DNA of 64,000 bases from Calothrix anomala FACHB-343 (lineage in GTDB: Bacteria > Cyanobacteriota > Cyanobacteriia > Cyanobacteriales > Nostocaceae), in NCBI RefSeq assembly GCF_014696435.1, contig NZ_JACJQG010000045.1:1-64000 (forward strand). Reading direction: 5' to 3'. A program made the position numbers and the translations under genes. Shown here in pieces: positions 17,876 to 28,400 of the stretch. The notes beneath the pieces were generated by a model that was given only the letters and a program-made list of their open reading frames with translations, did not search any database and had not been told where the DNA came from. Every line of letters starts with the position of its first letter. Position 1 is the first letter of the stretch.

Positions 17876-18655
17876 ATGAAACATAAGAGCACATCATTCT
17901 TGCCTGTGTTCGCTCATAGTGCTCAAACAAGCCAATTTGTTAGTAAAAAAAATGCTAGGGGTGTACTTTCCATGCCCTTGACGATCCTTGTAGTGGATGA
18001 TGATTTGGGCACTCGGTTGTCGATTAGTGATTATCTTGAACTGTCTGGCTATTCAGTGATTACGGCTAATGATGGTCAAGAGGCTTTACTCATGGTTGAG
18101 GAGTACCATCCTGATTTGATTGTCACCGATATTGTCATGCCAAGAATGAATGGTTATGAGTTGGTGCGGCGAGTGCGGCAAAAAGCAGAGTTCCGGTTGT
18201 TACCTGTAATTTTATTAACAGCGCGTACCAAGACTCAGGAACGGATTCTGGGCTATCAGTCAGGCTGCGATCTCTATTTACCCAAACCTTTTGAATTAGA
18301 AGAGTTAGCAGCCGCTATTCGGAATTTACTGGAGCGATCGCAAATCATTCAATCTGAGTATCGCTTTTCTCATACAGAAAATTTGAGCAATTCCCCGCAA
18401 ATAAAAGCTGTAGATGCTCATTCTGGAGAAATTACTCAAACTCAAAAATCGGAAATGCTCTCAGCTTTAACTGCCAGAGAACAAGAAGTTCTAGAACTGT
18501 TGACGCATGGTCTTTCTAATGCCGATATGGGTCAACAGCTACACCTGAGTGCCCGTACAGTCGAAAAGTACGTCAGTAGCTTATTGAGAAAAACCGCAAC
18601 CAGTAACCGAGCCGAACTGGTTCGTTTTGCCATTAAGCATGGTTTAGTCGAATAG
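17876..18655 (+). CDS. NarL/LuxR-type response regulator
   Basis: The N-terminal receiver domain starts at about residue 32 (LTILVVDDD), with the phosphorylated Asp in LIVTDIVMPRMNG, Thr in LLTART and Lys in YLPKPFE. The C-terminal LuxR-type helix-turn-helix is at about 200-255 (LTAREQEVLELL, ARTVEKYVSSLLRK). It should act as a phosphorylation-controlled transcription factor. The first 31 residues are atypical, and ATG 17969, giving MPLTILVVDD, is a plausible alternative start. No cognate kinase is adjacent, so it may be an orphan regulator. Confidence 0.92.
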   Translation: MKHKSTSFLPVFAHSAQTSQFVSKKNARGVLSMPLTILVVDDDLGTRLSISDYLELSGYSVITANDGQEALLMVEEYHPDLIVTDIVMPRMNGYELVRRVRQKAEFRLLPVILLTARTKTQERILGYQSGCDLYLPKPFELEELAAAIRNLLERSQIIQSEYRFSHTENLSNSPQIKAVDAHSGEITQTQKSEMLSALTAREQEVLELLTHGLSNADMGQQLHLSARTVEKYVSSLLRKTATSNRAELVRFAIKHGLVE

Positions 18656-18669
18656 CCGCTTTGATAAAC

Positions 18670-19283
18670 CTACCCAAAATTACCCAAGTCTAGACTTAAC
18701 TGGACACTGGTTATTTTGGTGTTAACTTCCTGTTTCATCGTGATCTTAGGATGACTCCTAAGAGGTTTGTCCACTCCGCAGGCTATCCCGGTAGAGCTTA
18801 CCGTTTCTGACCTTTCAGGAATAAAAATATTCTCAAACCATCGGTCTATGTTTTTAGCTGCGTTTAAATCTCTGTCTTCAATGTGACCGCAGTCAGGACA
18901 GACATAAACGCGGTTTTTTAATGGCATCTTATGGCGATGCTGTCCGCAATTAGAGCAAATCTGAGAACTAGGAAACATCCGAGCAACCAGAATCAATTTA
19001 CTGGAAAATTTCTTAGTTTTGTACTCTAATTGACGCTGAAATTCATGCATACCGCAATCAGCAATTGCCAGAGCTAATTTATGGTTCTTTAAGAAAGCTA
19101 AAAGAAGCAAATCTTCTATCTTAATAACGCTGTGGTTTTTAGCTAGATAGTGAGACAATTTATGAATTGAGTCCTTACGGATGTTTGCAACTTTAGCCTG
19201 TAGTTTAGCCGGCTTCTTAACAGCTTTGGCGCGATTCTTGGAACCTTTTACTTTCTTGCTTTTTTCCGCTCGCCCATTTCCCG
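18670..19283 (-). pseudogene. tnpB fragment (C-terminal half)
   Basis: It contains the TnpB segments KLQAKVANIRKDSIHKL, VIKIEDLLLLAFLKNHKLA, the zinc ribbon CSNC...CPDC and DRDLNAAKN. The N-terminal ~180 residues with the first RuvC aspartate are missing. The reading frame is open back to a stop near 19283 without a credible start. The remaining E and D catalytic residues are intact. It is on the same strand as, and directly follows, a second decayed tnpB. It is a remnant of an IS605-type insertion. Confidence 0.8.
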
Positions 19284-19300
19284 GTTACCAAGTAAACTAC

Positions 19301-20110
19301 CTACACTGTACGCGAAGCGTCAGTGTAGGCTTTTAGTAGCCCTGAACTATCCGTACACAAAGTACAGCACAAACAGTTCGAGCCTCTGGGCGAGTTTACA
19401 AAATTCACCCCAATAGCAGCAATATTTTTTGCCCCGTTTAAATCAGCGTCACCACTCCAAGAACAAGCTTCATTAGTACATTTGAAACGCTTGTCAGAAC
19501 GCAGTCCAATGTGCAGGCATTGATGGCAAGTTTGACTTGTCCAAGCTGGAGGAACAGCAATTATCTCTACTCCAAATTGGATGGCTTTGTATTCCAAGAA
19601 AGAACGCAACTGATAAAAAGACCAAGAATTAGAACGCCTACGCTCTGTCTGATTTCTTGGTTTTTGATTAGTCCTTTCACGAATACCTGTTAAGTCCTCA
19701 ATTGCTACTGCTGCATTATTTTTTAATGCGTTCTGAATAATGGACTTGCTAATGTTGTGGTTTAGCCACTGTTGAAATCTTCTCTCCCTGCCCGACAACC
19801 GTTTCAAAATCTGCCTTGCCCTGCGGCGAGTAGACCTTGTGCCTTTCGTGGCAATATGCTGGAGAGAACTTCTTACTCTAGAAAATTTATCTCTAACATC
19901 GTTAATTTGTTTTCCATCCCACTTATCACCATTGCTAGTTACAGCAATGTCTCGCCTTCCGAAGTCAACACCAATTACATTAGTTGATTTGATTGGTTCT
20001 GGTGCTTCGTCTTTAATTTGAATGTGGATGTAGTAGTTACCATCACGATGTTTACATAACTGTGCTGACGTTATTTGTTTAAAACTCAACTGTTCCCACT
20101 CCCTCAACAA
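19301..20110 (-). pseudogene. tnpB fragment of a different subfamily (N-terminus missing)
   Basis: RuvC D in VIGVDFGRRDIAV, E in AVAIEDLTGIRERT and D in SGDADLNGAKNIAAIG are present, as is a zinc ribbon CHQC...CTNEAC. The first RuvC motif comes at about residue 48, so about 140 N-terminal residues are missing. Its C-terminus runs into a hairpin at 19299-19328 (CCTACACTG / CAGTGTAGG), likely the old right end. Sequence differs clearly from both other tnpB copies in the window. It may still be expressed, but it is unlikely to be functional without the wedge/REC region. Confidence 0.75.
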
Positions 20111-20163
20111 AGAGCGGTTGTTATTAGTCGCTTAACGTTTCGTTTTTAACCCGCAATTCCTGA

Positions 20164-20204
20164 GGCAGTGCGTTGGGCGGGTTTCCCGACTTGTAGCAAC
20201 TGCC
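20164..20204. repeat. 41-bp palindromic repeat, second clean copy
   Basis: Arms GGCAGT/ACTGCC and inner CGGG/CCCG stem around AAA match the copy in tnpB at 15975-16015, with compensating arm changes (GCCACT/AGTGGC versus GGCAGT/ACTGCC). This suggests selection for the fold. Confidence 0.75.
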
Positions 20205-20257
20205 GTCTCGACACTGACCTGAGTACAGGTTCAGTGTGAGCCTCCTTGCGGGAATAG

Positions 20258-20410
20258 GTGAAATTTGATTGGCGACGGGAGGAATATGGCGGTAATTGGT
20301 ACTATAACGCAGCTTTGGAAATGGAAGGGTGGCTTTGTCCAGCTTTATTAAAATATTTTCCAGAAGCACCACAAGAATTTTACGCTCAATGTAAAGCGAT
20401 CGCTCTTTAA
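20258..20410 (+). pseudogene. C-terminal remnant of a conserved cyanobacterial protein
   Basis: A short open frame ends at TAA 20408-20410 and reads FDWRREEYGGNWYYNAAL then EMEGWLCPALLKYFPEAP. This is rich in W, Y and G and recalls a small conserved hypothetical family (DUF6717-like, from memory). The frame is closed by TAG at 20255-20257, and tnpB debris and a palindromic repeat lie immediately upstream. The gene was therefore probably truncated by insertion. It has no usable start codon. Confidence 0.55.
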
Positions 20411-20416
20411 AAACTC

Positions 20417-20579
20417 GTGAATCAAGTATACAAGTTGTAAATTAAGTTTTCTAATTTGTAAATCAAGTATACAAGTTGTAAATCAAGTTTTCTAATTCGT
20501 AAATCAAGTATACAAGTTGTAAATCAAGTTTTCTAATTCGTAAATCAAGTATACAAGTTGTAAATCAAGTTTTCAATTC
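20417..20579. repeat. 41-bp tandem repeat, about four units
   Basis: Units start at 20417, 20458, 20499 and 20540. Each holds two related halves, GTAAATCAAGTATACAAGTT and GTAAATCAAGTTTTCTAATTC. The unit is contiguous with no spacer, so it is not a CRISPR. Degenerate half-units continue to about 20620. Confidence 0.9.
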
Positions 20580-20820
20580 GTGCATTAACTTCACAATTCG
20601 TAAATCAATGTTTTCAGTAAATAACTTGATGCTGTAAAGATTTTTCCGATATTTAGGCTAATTTTACTTGATTAATCAATGTTTTCAGCAAAATTTGCAA
20701 TGCCGCTTAACTGCAATAGGCTAGCGGCGTTACATGTTTGACAGCGCAAGAAACGGGTGGTTTTTCCGTGACTCCATCTGTAAAGTAAAAAATGCGCCAG
20801 ATTTTATAGATGCAGTCGAT

Positions 20821-21684
20821 ATGATACATCCCAATATTGTAAATGCTGAGGACAGCAAAGACTACAGCCGTATAGCTAAGGCGATCGCATTTATCCAAAA
20901 AAATCACCTCAAGCAGCCAGATTTGGCAACTGTAGCCCAGCAAATCGGTTTGAGTGAATCTCATTTTCAAAGGTTATTTAGTCAATGGGCGGGTATCAGC
21001 CCTAAACGATTTTTACAATATCTGACTGTGGAATATGCTAAGGCAAAAATTAGCGAAACTAAAAGCCTTTTAGATTTAACCTTAGATGTAGGGCTATCCA
21101 GTCCGGGAAGATTACACGATTTGTTTGTCAAATTAGAAGCCGTGTCTCCTGGTGAATTTAAAACTGGGCGAGCAGGTTTACAAATTCGTTATGGCATTCA
21201 TGAGACATTATTTGGTAAATCCCTATTAGCTACAACTCCTCGCGGGATTTGTAACCTATTTTTCTGTGATGATACAGACGAGCAAAATCCCGCAGAAATA
21301 CTGCGCACATCTTGGAAAAATGCCGAAATTATCCCCGATTCCCAAACTACTCAACCTTTACATGCACAAATTTTTCATCCTTCAACTGTGAATCTGCGTC
21401 AACCATTAACCCTATTAGTCAAGGGTACTAATTTTCAGATTCAAGTTTGGCGGGCATTATTACAAGTGCCCTTTGGGGGAATGACAACTTATCAAAATAT
21501 TGCGCAATTAATCCAGCATCCAACTGCTGTGAGAGCCGTGGGTAATGCTGTGGGGAAAAATCCCATCTCTTATATTATTCCCTGTCATCGTGTAATTCGC
21601 GAATCGGGAGAACTAGGCGGTTATCACTGGGGTTTGGCGCGGAAAGCGGCAATTTTAGGTTGGGAAGCTAGCCAGAGAATTTGA
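20821..21684 (+). CDS. Ada-like AraC-type regulator fused to O6-methylguanine methyltransferase
   Basis: An AraC-type DNA-binding domain (about residues 20-115: IAKAIAFIQKNHLKQPDLATVAQQIGLS, GISPKRFLQYLTV) is followed by an AGT methyltransferase domain with active-site IPCHRVI and the helix-turn-helix VPFGGMTTYQNIAQLI. It should repair O6-alkylguanine by transfer to the Cys. The N-terminal zinc-cysteine phosphotriester sensor of E. coli Ada is absent, so control of its own induction must differ. ATG 20821 is chosen because homology begins just after it; ATG 20734 would add 29 atypical residues. It stands alone. Confidence 0.88.
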   Translation: MIHPNIVNAEDSKDYSRIAKAIAFIQKNHLKQPDLATVAQQIGLSESHFQRLFSQWAGISPKRFLQYLTVEYAKAKISETKSLLDLTLDVGLSSPGRLHDLFVKLEAVSPGEFKTGRAGLQIRYGIHETLFGKSLLATTPRGICNLFFCDDTDEQNPAEILRTSWKNAEIIPDSQTTQPLHAQIFHPSTVNLRQPLTLLVKGTNFQIQVWRALLQVPFGGMTTYQNIAQLIQHPTAVRAVGNAVGKNPISYIIPCHRVIRESGELGGYHWGLARKAAILGWEASQRI

Positions 21685-21754
21685 GAACCATTGAGGATTT
21701 GGGAATTATAAAGCTACTATAAGTTGCCATATTCTCCCGCATCTTGCTGAAACC

Positions 21755-23983
21755 ATGCCTTTGCGCTTTCCCATGTTAACTGATCGAGTAACACTCCGCT
21801 TGATTCTTGTTGTTCCCTTTGTGCTACAAATTTTTGCGGCGGTGGGGTTAGTTGGCTATTTGTCGTTCAAAAATGGTCAAAAAGCTGTGAATGAGCTAGC
21901 AAATCAGTTGATTGATAAAGCAGGACAGCAAGTTGATGAACGGTTGAATACCTATTTAGCCTTACCAGTACAACTAAATAATATTAATATTGATGCGATC
22001 GCCAATCAAGAAATAAATCTCAACGATGCCATCAGTAGCGAGCGTTATTTTTGGCGACAAGCCAAAGAATTTAGAAATCTTAACTATATTGGCTATGCTT
22101 TAACGGATGGGAGAGAAGCCGGTGCAGGGCACTGGGTGAAAGGCATTGATTTATTATTGTATGAAAATCAGGGAAAAGGTAGAGCCTCAGACTACCTTGC
22201 AGATCGTCAAGGTAAGCGCGCGCAACTTTTACAAAGCTATGACTATAATCCCTTAACCGAGCCTTGGTATCAAGAGACAATCGCCGCCGGAAAACAAATC
22301 TGGAGTCAAATCAAAGCCGCACCCATTACTAAAGTTGCTGTGAGTGACAAGGGAAAAACTTTGAAATTGCCGGATAATCCTCTGGATGGGGGAATTGAAT
22401 ATTACATTGCGGTTTCGGCTGCGGCTCCATTTTACGACGCTAACCGGAAGTTACTGGGCGTGATGAGTATCGATCTCACATTGACGAGTATTAGCGATTT
22501 TCTCCGCCAAATCCAAGTTAGTCCTTCTGGGCAAGTATTTATTATAGAACGCAATGGTAAATTAGTCGGCAGTTCTGGTCAGCGTCCCATCTTATATAGG
22601 AAACAAGAGCAAATCGATCGCTATAGTATTTTTGATGCTCCCGATCGCCTGATTCAAATTGTCGGCAAAGATTTACAAATACAGTTTCCCACATTACAAG
22701 CAATCCAGAAAGAGCAGGATTTTAATATCTTCTTCAATAAACAAAAGCAGTTTGTGCAAATCAAACCTTGGCGAGATAAGTACGGTTTAGATTGGCTAGT
22801 GGTGGTAGTAGTACCGGAATCTGATTTTATGTCACAAATCAATGCTAACAATCACACTACTATGTTGCTGTGTATTGTGGCTTTGATGCTAGCCATTGTT
22901 TTAGGAATGTATACTTCCCAGTGGATTACCCAGCCAATTTTACGCTTGAGTCAAGCCGCTAGAGCGATCGCCAATGGTAAACTCGATCAAGCTGTCCCTG
23001 GTTCCAACGTCCAAGAATTGAATAATTTGGCGCAGACATTCAATCACATGGCGCAGCAATTGTACGAATCATTTCTGAAATTAGCTCAAACTAATGAACA
23101 ATTAGAACAACGAGTAGAAGAACGCACCGCCGAACTCAAAAATACTCTCCAAGAATTGCAGCAAACCCAAGCGCGGATGATTCAATCAGAAAAAATGTCT
23201 AGTTTGGGACAAATGGTGGCGGGAGTTGCCCATGAAATCAATAATTCGGTTAATTTTATTCATGGCAATGTGAATTTTGTCAGTGAATATACACAAGAGT
23301 TATTAGAGTTAGTGCAACTATATCAAATAGAATATCCCGATGCTACAGCCGCAATTCAAGAGAAAATTAGCGATATTGATTTAGACTTTGTCAGCGAAGA
23401 TTTGCGGAAATTACTCGCATCCATGCAAATCGGCACCGAACGCATTCGCGAAATTGTCAAATCACTGCGCAATTTCTCCCGCTTAGACGAAGCCGAAATT
23501 AAGGAAGTAGATATCCATGAAGGCATTGAGAGTACCTTGTTAATTTTGCAACATCGTCTCAACCCTACAACCGATGCTGCTGCGATCGCTATTATTCGCG
23601 AATATGGTAACTTACCCATAGTCGAGTGCTATCCCGGACAACTCAACCAAGCTTTACTGAATATTTTTGCCAACGCCATCGATGCACTAGAAGATATTCA
23701 CCATCGTTCCCGACAAATCACTATCCGCACCACAGTTATTAATACTCAGTTTGTGCAAATTGCGATCGCAGATAATGGCATAGGAATGACAGAAGACATC
23801 CGCCAACGCATTTTTGACCCTTTCTTTACCACCAAACCAGTAGGAAAAGGTACAGGTATGGGGATGTCAATCAGCTATCAAATCATCACCCAAACCCATC
23901 ACGGTAAATTAGACTGTTATTCTACCCCCAATGTCGGTACAGAATTACTGATTCAGATACCTTTGCGACAGATGGATCTGTAG
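21755..23983 (+). CDS. Membrane sensor histidine kinase (Cache-HAMP-HisKA-HATPase)
   Basis: A transmembrane helix (about residues 13-35) is followed by a double-Cache-like periplasmic sensor domain (about 40-360), a second helix (MLLCIVALMLAIVLGMY, about 367-385), a HAMP linker (about 388-440) and a coiled coil. The kinase core follows: H-box LGQMVAGVAHEINNSVN, N-box NIFANAIDAL, G1 ADNGIGM and G2 GTGMGMSIS. All catalytic residues are present. It probably senses a small extracellular ligand. Start ATG 21755; ATG 21773 is possible. No response regulator is directly adjacent on this strand. A heptad repeat follows the stop. Confidence 0.93.
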   Translation: MPLRFPMLTDRVTLRLILVVPFVLQIFAAVGLVGYLSFKNGQKAVNELANQLIDKAGQQVDERLNTYLALPVQLNNINIDAIANQEINLNDAISSERYFWRQAKEFRNLNYIGYALTDGREAGAGHWVKGIDLLLYENQGKGRASDYLADRQGKRAQLLQSYDYNPLTEPWYQETIAAGKQIWSQIKAAPITKVAVSDKGKTLKLPDNPLDGGIEYYIAVSAAAPFYDANRKLLGVMSIDLTLTSISDFLRQIQVSPSGQVFIIERNGKLVGSSGQRPILYRKQEQIDRYSIFDAPDRLIQIVGKDLQIQFPTLQAIQKEQDFNIFFNKQKQFVQIKPWRDKYGLDWLVVVVVPESDFMSQINANNHTTMLLCIVALMLAIVLGMYTSQWITQPILRLSQAARAIANGKLDQAVPGSNVQELNNLAQTFNHMAQQLYESFLKLAQTNEQLEQRVEERTAELKNTLQELQQTQARMIQSEKMSSLGQMVAGVAHEINNSVNFIHGNVNFVSEYTQELLELVQLYQIEYPDATAAIQEKISDIDLDFVSEDLRKLLASMQIGTERIREIVKSLRNFSRLDEAEIKEVDIHEGIESTLLILQHRLNPTTDAAAIAIIREYGNLPIVECYPGQLNQALLNIFANAIDALEDIHHRSRQITIRTTVINTQFVQIAIADNGIGMTEDIRQRIFDPFFTTKPVGKGTGMGMSISYQIITQTHHGKLDCYSTPNVGTELLIQIPLRQMDL

Positions 23984-23991
23984 ATATAGCT

Positions 23992-24069
23992 GTTGACGGT
24001 TGACGGTTGACGGTTGACTGTTGACTGTTGACGGTTGACTGTTGACGGTTGACGGTTGACTGTTGACCG
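23992..24069. repeat. Heptad repeat (TTGACGG/TTGACTG), about 11 units
   Basis: Tandem 7-bp units alternate between two variants. It lies between convergent kinase genes. It is of the STRR type known from heterocystous cyanobacteria. Confidence 0.95.
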
Positions 24070-24084
24070 ACTCATCGCCAAATA

Positions 24085-24113
24085 AAATCCCTCAGAGGAG
24101 GACTGAGGGATTT
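24085..24113. terminator. Hairpin between convergent genes
   Basis: AAATCCCTCAG and CTGAGGGATTT pair around AGGAGGA. The position between convergent genes and the flanking A/T fit a bidirectional terminator, although the T-tract is only three bases. Confidence 0.5.
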
Positions 24114-24262
24114 ACCAGGAACGCGTATTGAGATCAATATACAATACAATTGTACTATACACGGGGAATTTTATTTAAGGACTGCCAGAAAATAAATTAT
24201 CCAATTTCCGAGAGAAGATATTCTTATTTTTTCCCCCTGCTCCCTGCCCCCTGCCCCTCTGC

Positions 24263-25411
24263 CTACACAGTGGAGGCTGAGTTAGAGGTAAAAATTCTTT
24301 GTGCGGGGATGATGACGGTAAAAGTTGTACCGACGCCCACAGTACTATTAACGGAAATTTGTCCGCCATGTGCATCAACACATTTTTTGGTGATTGATAA
24401 CCCTAATCCCGTTCCAGGAATTTTGTTGACGTTGACTCCGCGATGAAAGGGAGTAAATAATTTAGCTTGATCTTGCTCTGTCAGTCCAATACCTTGATCG
24501 TGAATCTGGAATTCAATACAATCTGGCTCACAGTGTAACGTAAAGGTGACTTTGCTGGCTTCTGGAGAATATTTCAGGGCATTTTCTAACAAATTTGTCA
24601 GGATATGCTGCAATAAGCTGGCATCAAGCTCATAAAAAAGATTGGCTGTGGTGTCGCATCCAGAAACGGTAAACACTAATCTCTCTTGGGTTGGAGAACG
24701 AGATTGTAAATCTTCTACCAAGTAGGAGCAAAAATGATAAATATTCAGTGGTGTTGGTTGACAGTGAAATTGTTCTTGTTCTACTTGTCCGAGAACTAAC
24801 ACATCTGTAATCAGTTGCGCCATGTGCTTAATGGTTATTTTTCCCCGTTCGATATGTGCTTGTCGCTTTTCGGGGGTGAGTATATCTGGTTGTTCCAAGA
24901 GTTCCAATGTGAGGAGGAGAGAACTTAAGGGATTGCGGAATTCATGGGAAACGATGGAAACAAATTGAGATTTTAGCTCGTTAAGCTGTTTTTCTTTCTT
25001 TAATGCTTGTCTAGTAGCTTGTTCGGCGAGATGATTAGCTAAGGCTACTTGAATTGCAATAATTAAATCTTGTTCTTCAAAGGGTTTAACAATGTAACCA
25101 TAGGGATGGGTGGCGATCGCTTGTGTTAATGTAGCTTCATCAGCATGGGCAGTCAAAAAAATCACGGGTATGTGAAACTGTTGGCGAATTTGATCTGCTG
25201 CTTCAATACCGCTTTTATCGCCTTGCAGGTAAATATCCATCAACACTAAATTGGGTTTTGTGGTTGCAACCAGTTCTAAAGCTTGGGCGGCAGAATTAGC
25301 AGTACCACAAACGCTATAGCCTAACTTGTGAAGATGTTGTTTGATATCTAAAGCAATCACCCACTCATCTTCGACAATCAAAATAGTTGGCAAAGAAGAA
25401 ACTTGCGCCAT
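24263..25411 (-). CDS. REC-histidine kinase (receiver domain at N-terminus)
   Basis: The receiver domain (about residues 8-125) has phospho-Asp in LVLMDIYLQG and Lys in YIVKPFE. A coiled coil and HisKA follow (SIVSHEFRNPLSS), then HATPase with N-box NLLENALKYS, G1 DQGIGL and G2 GTGLGLSIT. It has no membrane segment, so it is cytoplasmic and probably takes phosphoryl groups from an upstream kinase. The gene begins 6 bp after the stop of the large REC-PAS-GAF kinase, so the two are co-transcribed and probably form one relay. Confidence 0.93.
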   Translation of the reverse strand: MAQVSSLPTILIVEDEWVIALDIKQHLHKLGYSVCGTANSAAQALELVATTKPNLVLMDIYLQGDKSGIEAADQIRQQFHIPVIFLTAHADEATLTQAIATHPYGYIVKPFEEQDLIIAIQVALANHLAEQATRQALKKEKQLNELKSQFVSIVSHEFRNPLSSLLLTLELLEQPDILTPEKRQAHIERGKITIKHMAQLITDVLVLGQVEQEQFHCQPTPLNIYHFCSYLVEDLQSRSPTQERLVFTVSGCDTTANLFYELDASLLQHILTNLLENALKYSPEASKVTFTLHCEPDCIEFQIHDQGIGLTEQDQAKLFTPFHRGVNVNKIPGTGLGLSITKKCVDAHGGQISVNSTVGVGTTFTVIIPAQRIFTSNSASTV

Positions 25412-25417
25412 GATACC

Positions 25418-28400
25418 TTAAACCCTTTTGTGCAAGATAATTTTAAACTGACTACCTCCTTGTCTATCTAGTTGTACTTTACCTCCTAGCTGTTCTGTTA
25501 ACCCATATATAAGTTGCATTCCTAGCGAAGTTGTACTTGCTGGATCGATATGCGCAGGTACTCCAATTCCATTATCTTTGACAACTAGACAATAATACTC
25601 AGGATCGGTGAGCCAAAATTGCAAAGTGATTTCGCCGGCTTGTTGGGGAAAGGCATATTTCAAGGCGTTAGATACTAACTCATTGATGATTAAGCCGCAG
25701 GTAACAGCTGTATCTAGGTCAAGTTCCACATCGGCTACATCTAGGAAAATACGGATAGATGATTTACTATAAGTATAAGAACGAACTATATCTTGAACGA
25801 GTTTTTCCACATAGGAAGCGAAGTTAAGCCGGGCTAGGTTTTCCGAACGATAGAGCCGTTCGTGAATTAGTGCCATTGTTTTGACTCGCCGTTGGCTTTC
25901 AGTTAATAATTTGAGGACGGTAGGATCGTCAATGGTACTGGCTTGCAGGTTTAACAAACTAGAAACCATTTGCATATTGTTTTTTACCCGGTGATACACC
26001 TCGCGCAATAAAACTTCCTTTTCTTTGAGAGATGCGCGGATTTGTTCTTCTATTTGCTGACGTTCTTGGAGTTCAATTTGTAGTTGTTGATACAGCCCCG
26101 ATTGCTGGATGGCGATCGCTAATTGGTTGGCTATATGTTGCAATAGTTCCATCTCCCAAGGTAGCCAATGGCGGGGCGCGGAATTTTGATAAACTGCTAA
26201 CAAACCCCAAAGATCGTCTCCCGAAAAAATCGGCGCGATCGCGTAAGCTCTGGCTTGAAACTGTTCTAAAAGGGCTATATGACAATCTTGATGCCCAATT
26301 GTATAAATATCTGCCACCGCAAAGCTTTCGTGATTTTTATACCGTCCTCCTTGAGTTTCTTGCAGATAAGTATCTACCCAGACTTTTTGGACATTGGGTT
26401 GCACTAGTTCCAGCCAACCGGGGGTAACTGATTCAACGATAAAATGTCCACTCCAATCGGGATTAAATTTATAAACCGCTACCCTGTCAGCTTGTAATGT
26501 CTGCCTAACTTCTGTAACTGCGGTGGTGAGGATAGCATCTAAATTTAAAGATTGGCGGATTTCTTGGGTAATCAGCCTTAGTACCTGCTCTTGTCTGGCT
26601 TGGTGGCGGAAGATTTCTTCTGAGCGTTTGCGATTAGTGATATCCATCGCAACTCCCACTAAGCGGATCGCTTTTCCCTCGGCGTTGAGAACACAAGCAC
26701 CTCTGGCGTATAACCAACAGCCTGCTCGCCGTAGCAGTCGATATTCTACTTCAAAGGTCGCACCTTGTTGAATCGCTTGCTGGGTTTTTTGTACTACATA
26801 GTCGCGATCGTCGGGATGGACGCAACTTAAAAACAACTCAAAGTTAGGATAAGGACTGATTTCGCTACCATTTTCATCAAGAACCCGTCCTTGAGCATCG
26901 CTTTTAAAGCCAAATAGCTCATATTCTTCCGGCGACCAACGGACGACTTTTGTTTGTGGGTTTAATTCCCAAGTGCCCATTTTGGCGGCTGAGAGAGCCA
27001 TTTGCAATTGGGAACTGCGTTCTTGTACGCGCTGTTCTAGTTCTTGGTTGAGTTGTTGTAAAGCTGCATCAGCGCGTTGGCGATCGCGTAGTTCTTGCTG
27101 TGCTTGTTGATAAAGTTGTGCTTGCTGAATAGCGATCGCTAATTGATCGGCTACTTTAGTTGCTAATTCTATCTCTTCCTGCTTCCAAGGAGCTTCCGCA
27201 ATGGCTTTTGACAGCGATAAGCTACCCCAAATTGTTCCGTTAACAACGATAGGTGTTAACAACCAAGCCGGGGGAAGAGACTGGGAAATTTTCTGGTTAA
27301 TTGGATCTGTAATGCTCTCAACAGTATTTACCTGCACTACCTGGAGTTGTTTGAGTTGTGCAGCATAGGGATTCCCAATATCGGGAATTTCTAAACCTGT
27401 CGTATCTACAAGGGATGTATCTTGGCGGTGAGTCGCCAGAACTTGCCAACATTCACGTTCTGGAAAGTACTGGACAATTGTAGTCCGATTCAGTCCCAAT
27501 AATTCGGTGACTTCCGCGATGGTCGTGGAAAAGATTGTAGTTAAATCTAGAGAACTGCGAATACTTTGGACTACGCGATTTAAAGTTTGCGCTTGCTGTG
27601 CTTTTTGCTGTAAGGCAATTTGAGCGGCTTTGCGTTCCGTAACATCCCGCGAAATACACAGTATTGACTTAATGACATTTTCGTGAGTTAGCTCCGGCGC
27701 GATCGCCATTTCAAAATAACGTATGCCATTAAGTGTGGGCGTTGCAAATTCAATTATCTGCTTTTGCCCTGTGGTTAATAATATGTGTACAGCAGCTTCC
27801 CAGGTATTAACCATTGTTTCTGGCATTCCAATTTCGCGACAGGTGCGACCTAAAAACACTTCTGCAGGAATGCCGGTGATTTTTGTCAAGGCTGGACTAG
27901 TATAAAGATGCCGCAATTGCGTATCGAAGCGTTCAATAATATCCGGGGAATTTTCCACCAAGGTTTGATAAAGCTGTTGCGATTCTTGCAGCGCAGTTTC
28001 CGCAGCTTTGCGTGCCGAAATATCTGTGACAAAACCTTCTAAATATAGCAGTTCACCACGGTCAGAAAATATACCTCTTCCCCGTTCCCAAACCCATTTT
28101 TCCGTTCCCGATTTGGTGATAATGCGGAACTCAAATTCATAGGGTTGCTGTCGGGCGACGGCTTTTTGAACCGATTTCCAGACGCGATCGCGGTCATCGG
28201 GGTGAATTTCTCGACCACAGTAAATTGTGCGTTCAATTAAGTATTCTTCCCAGGAATAACCAGTAACTTTCACTACTCCTTCGCTGATGAATTCTGGGGT
28301 ATAATTGCGATCGTTGGCTACCCGGTAAACATAACCAGGAAGATTGCTAATTAAAGTAGATAAACGCCGTTCGCTTTTTTTTAAAGCTTGAGCGGTTTGA

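Noticed and set aside
20124-20372. Minus-strand open frame upstream of the tnpB fragment
   Set aside because: It overlaps the 41-bp palindrome and the plus-strand gene stub; its peptide shows no family features.
20417-20620. CRISPR array
   Set aside because: Repeats are contiguous without unique spacers and no cas genes are present.
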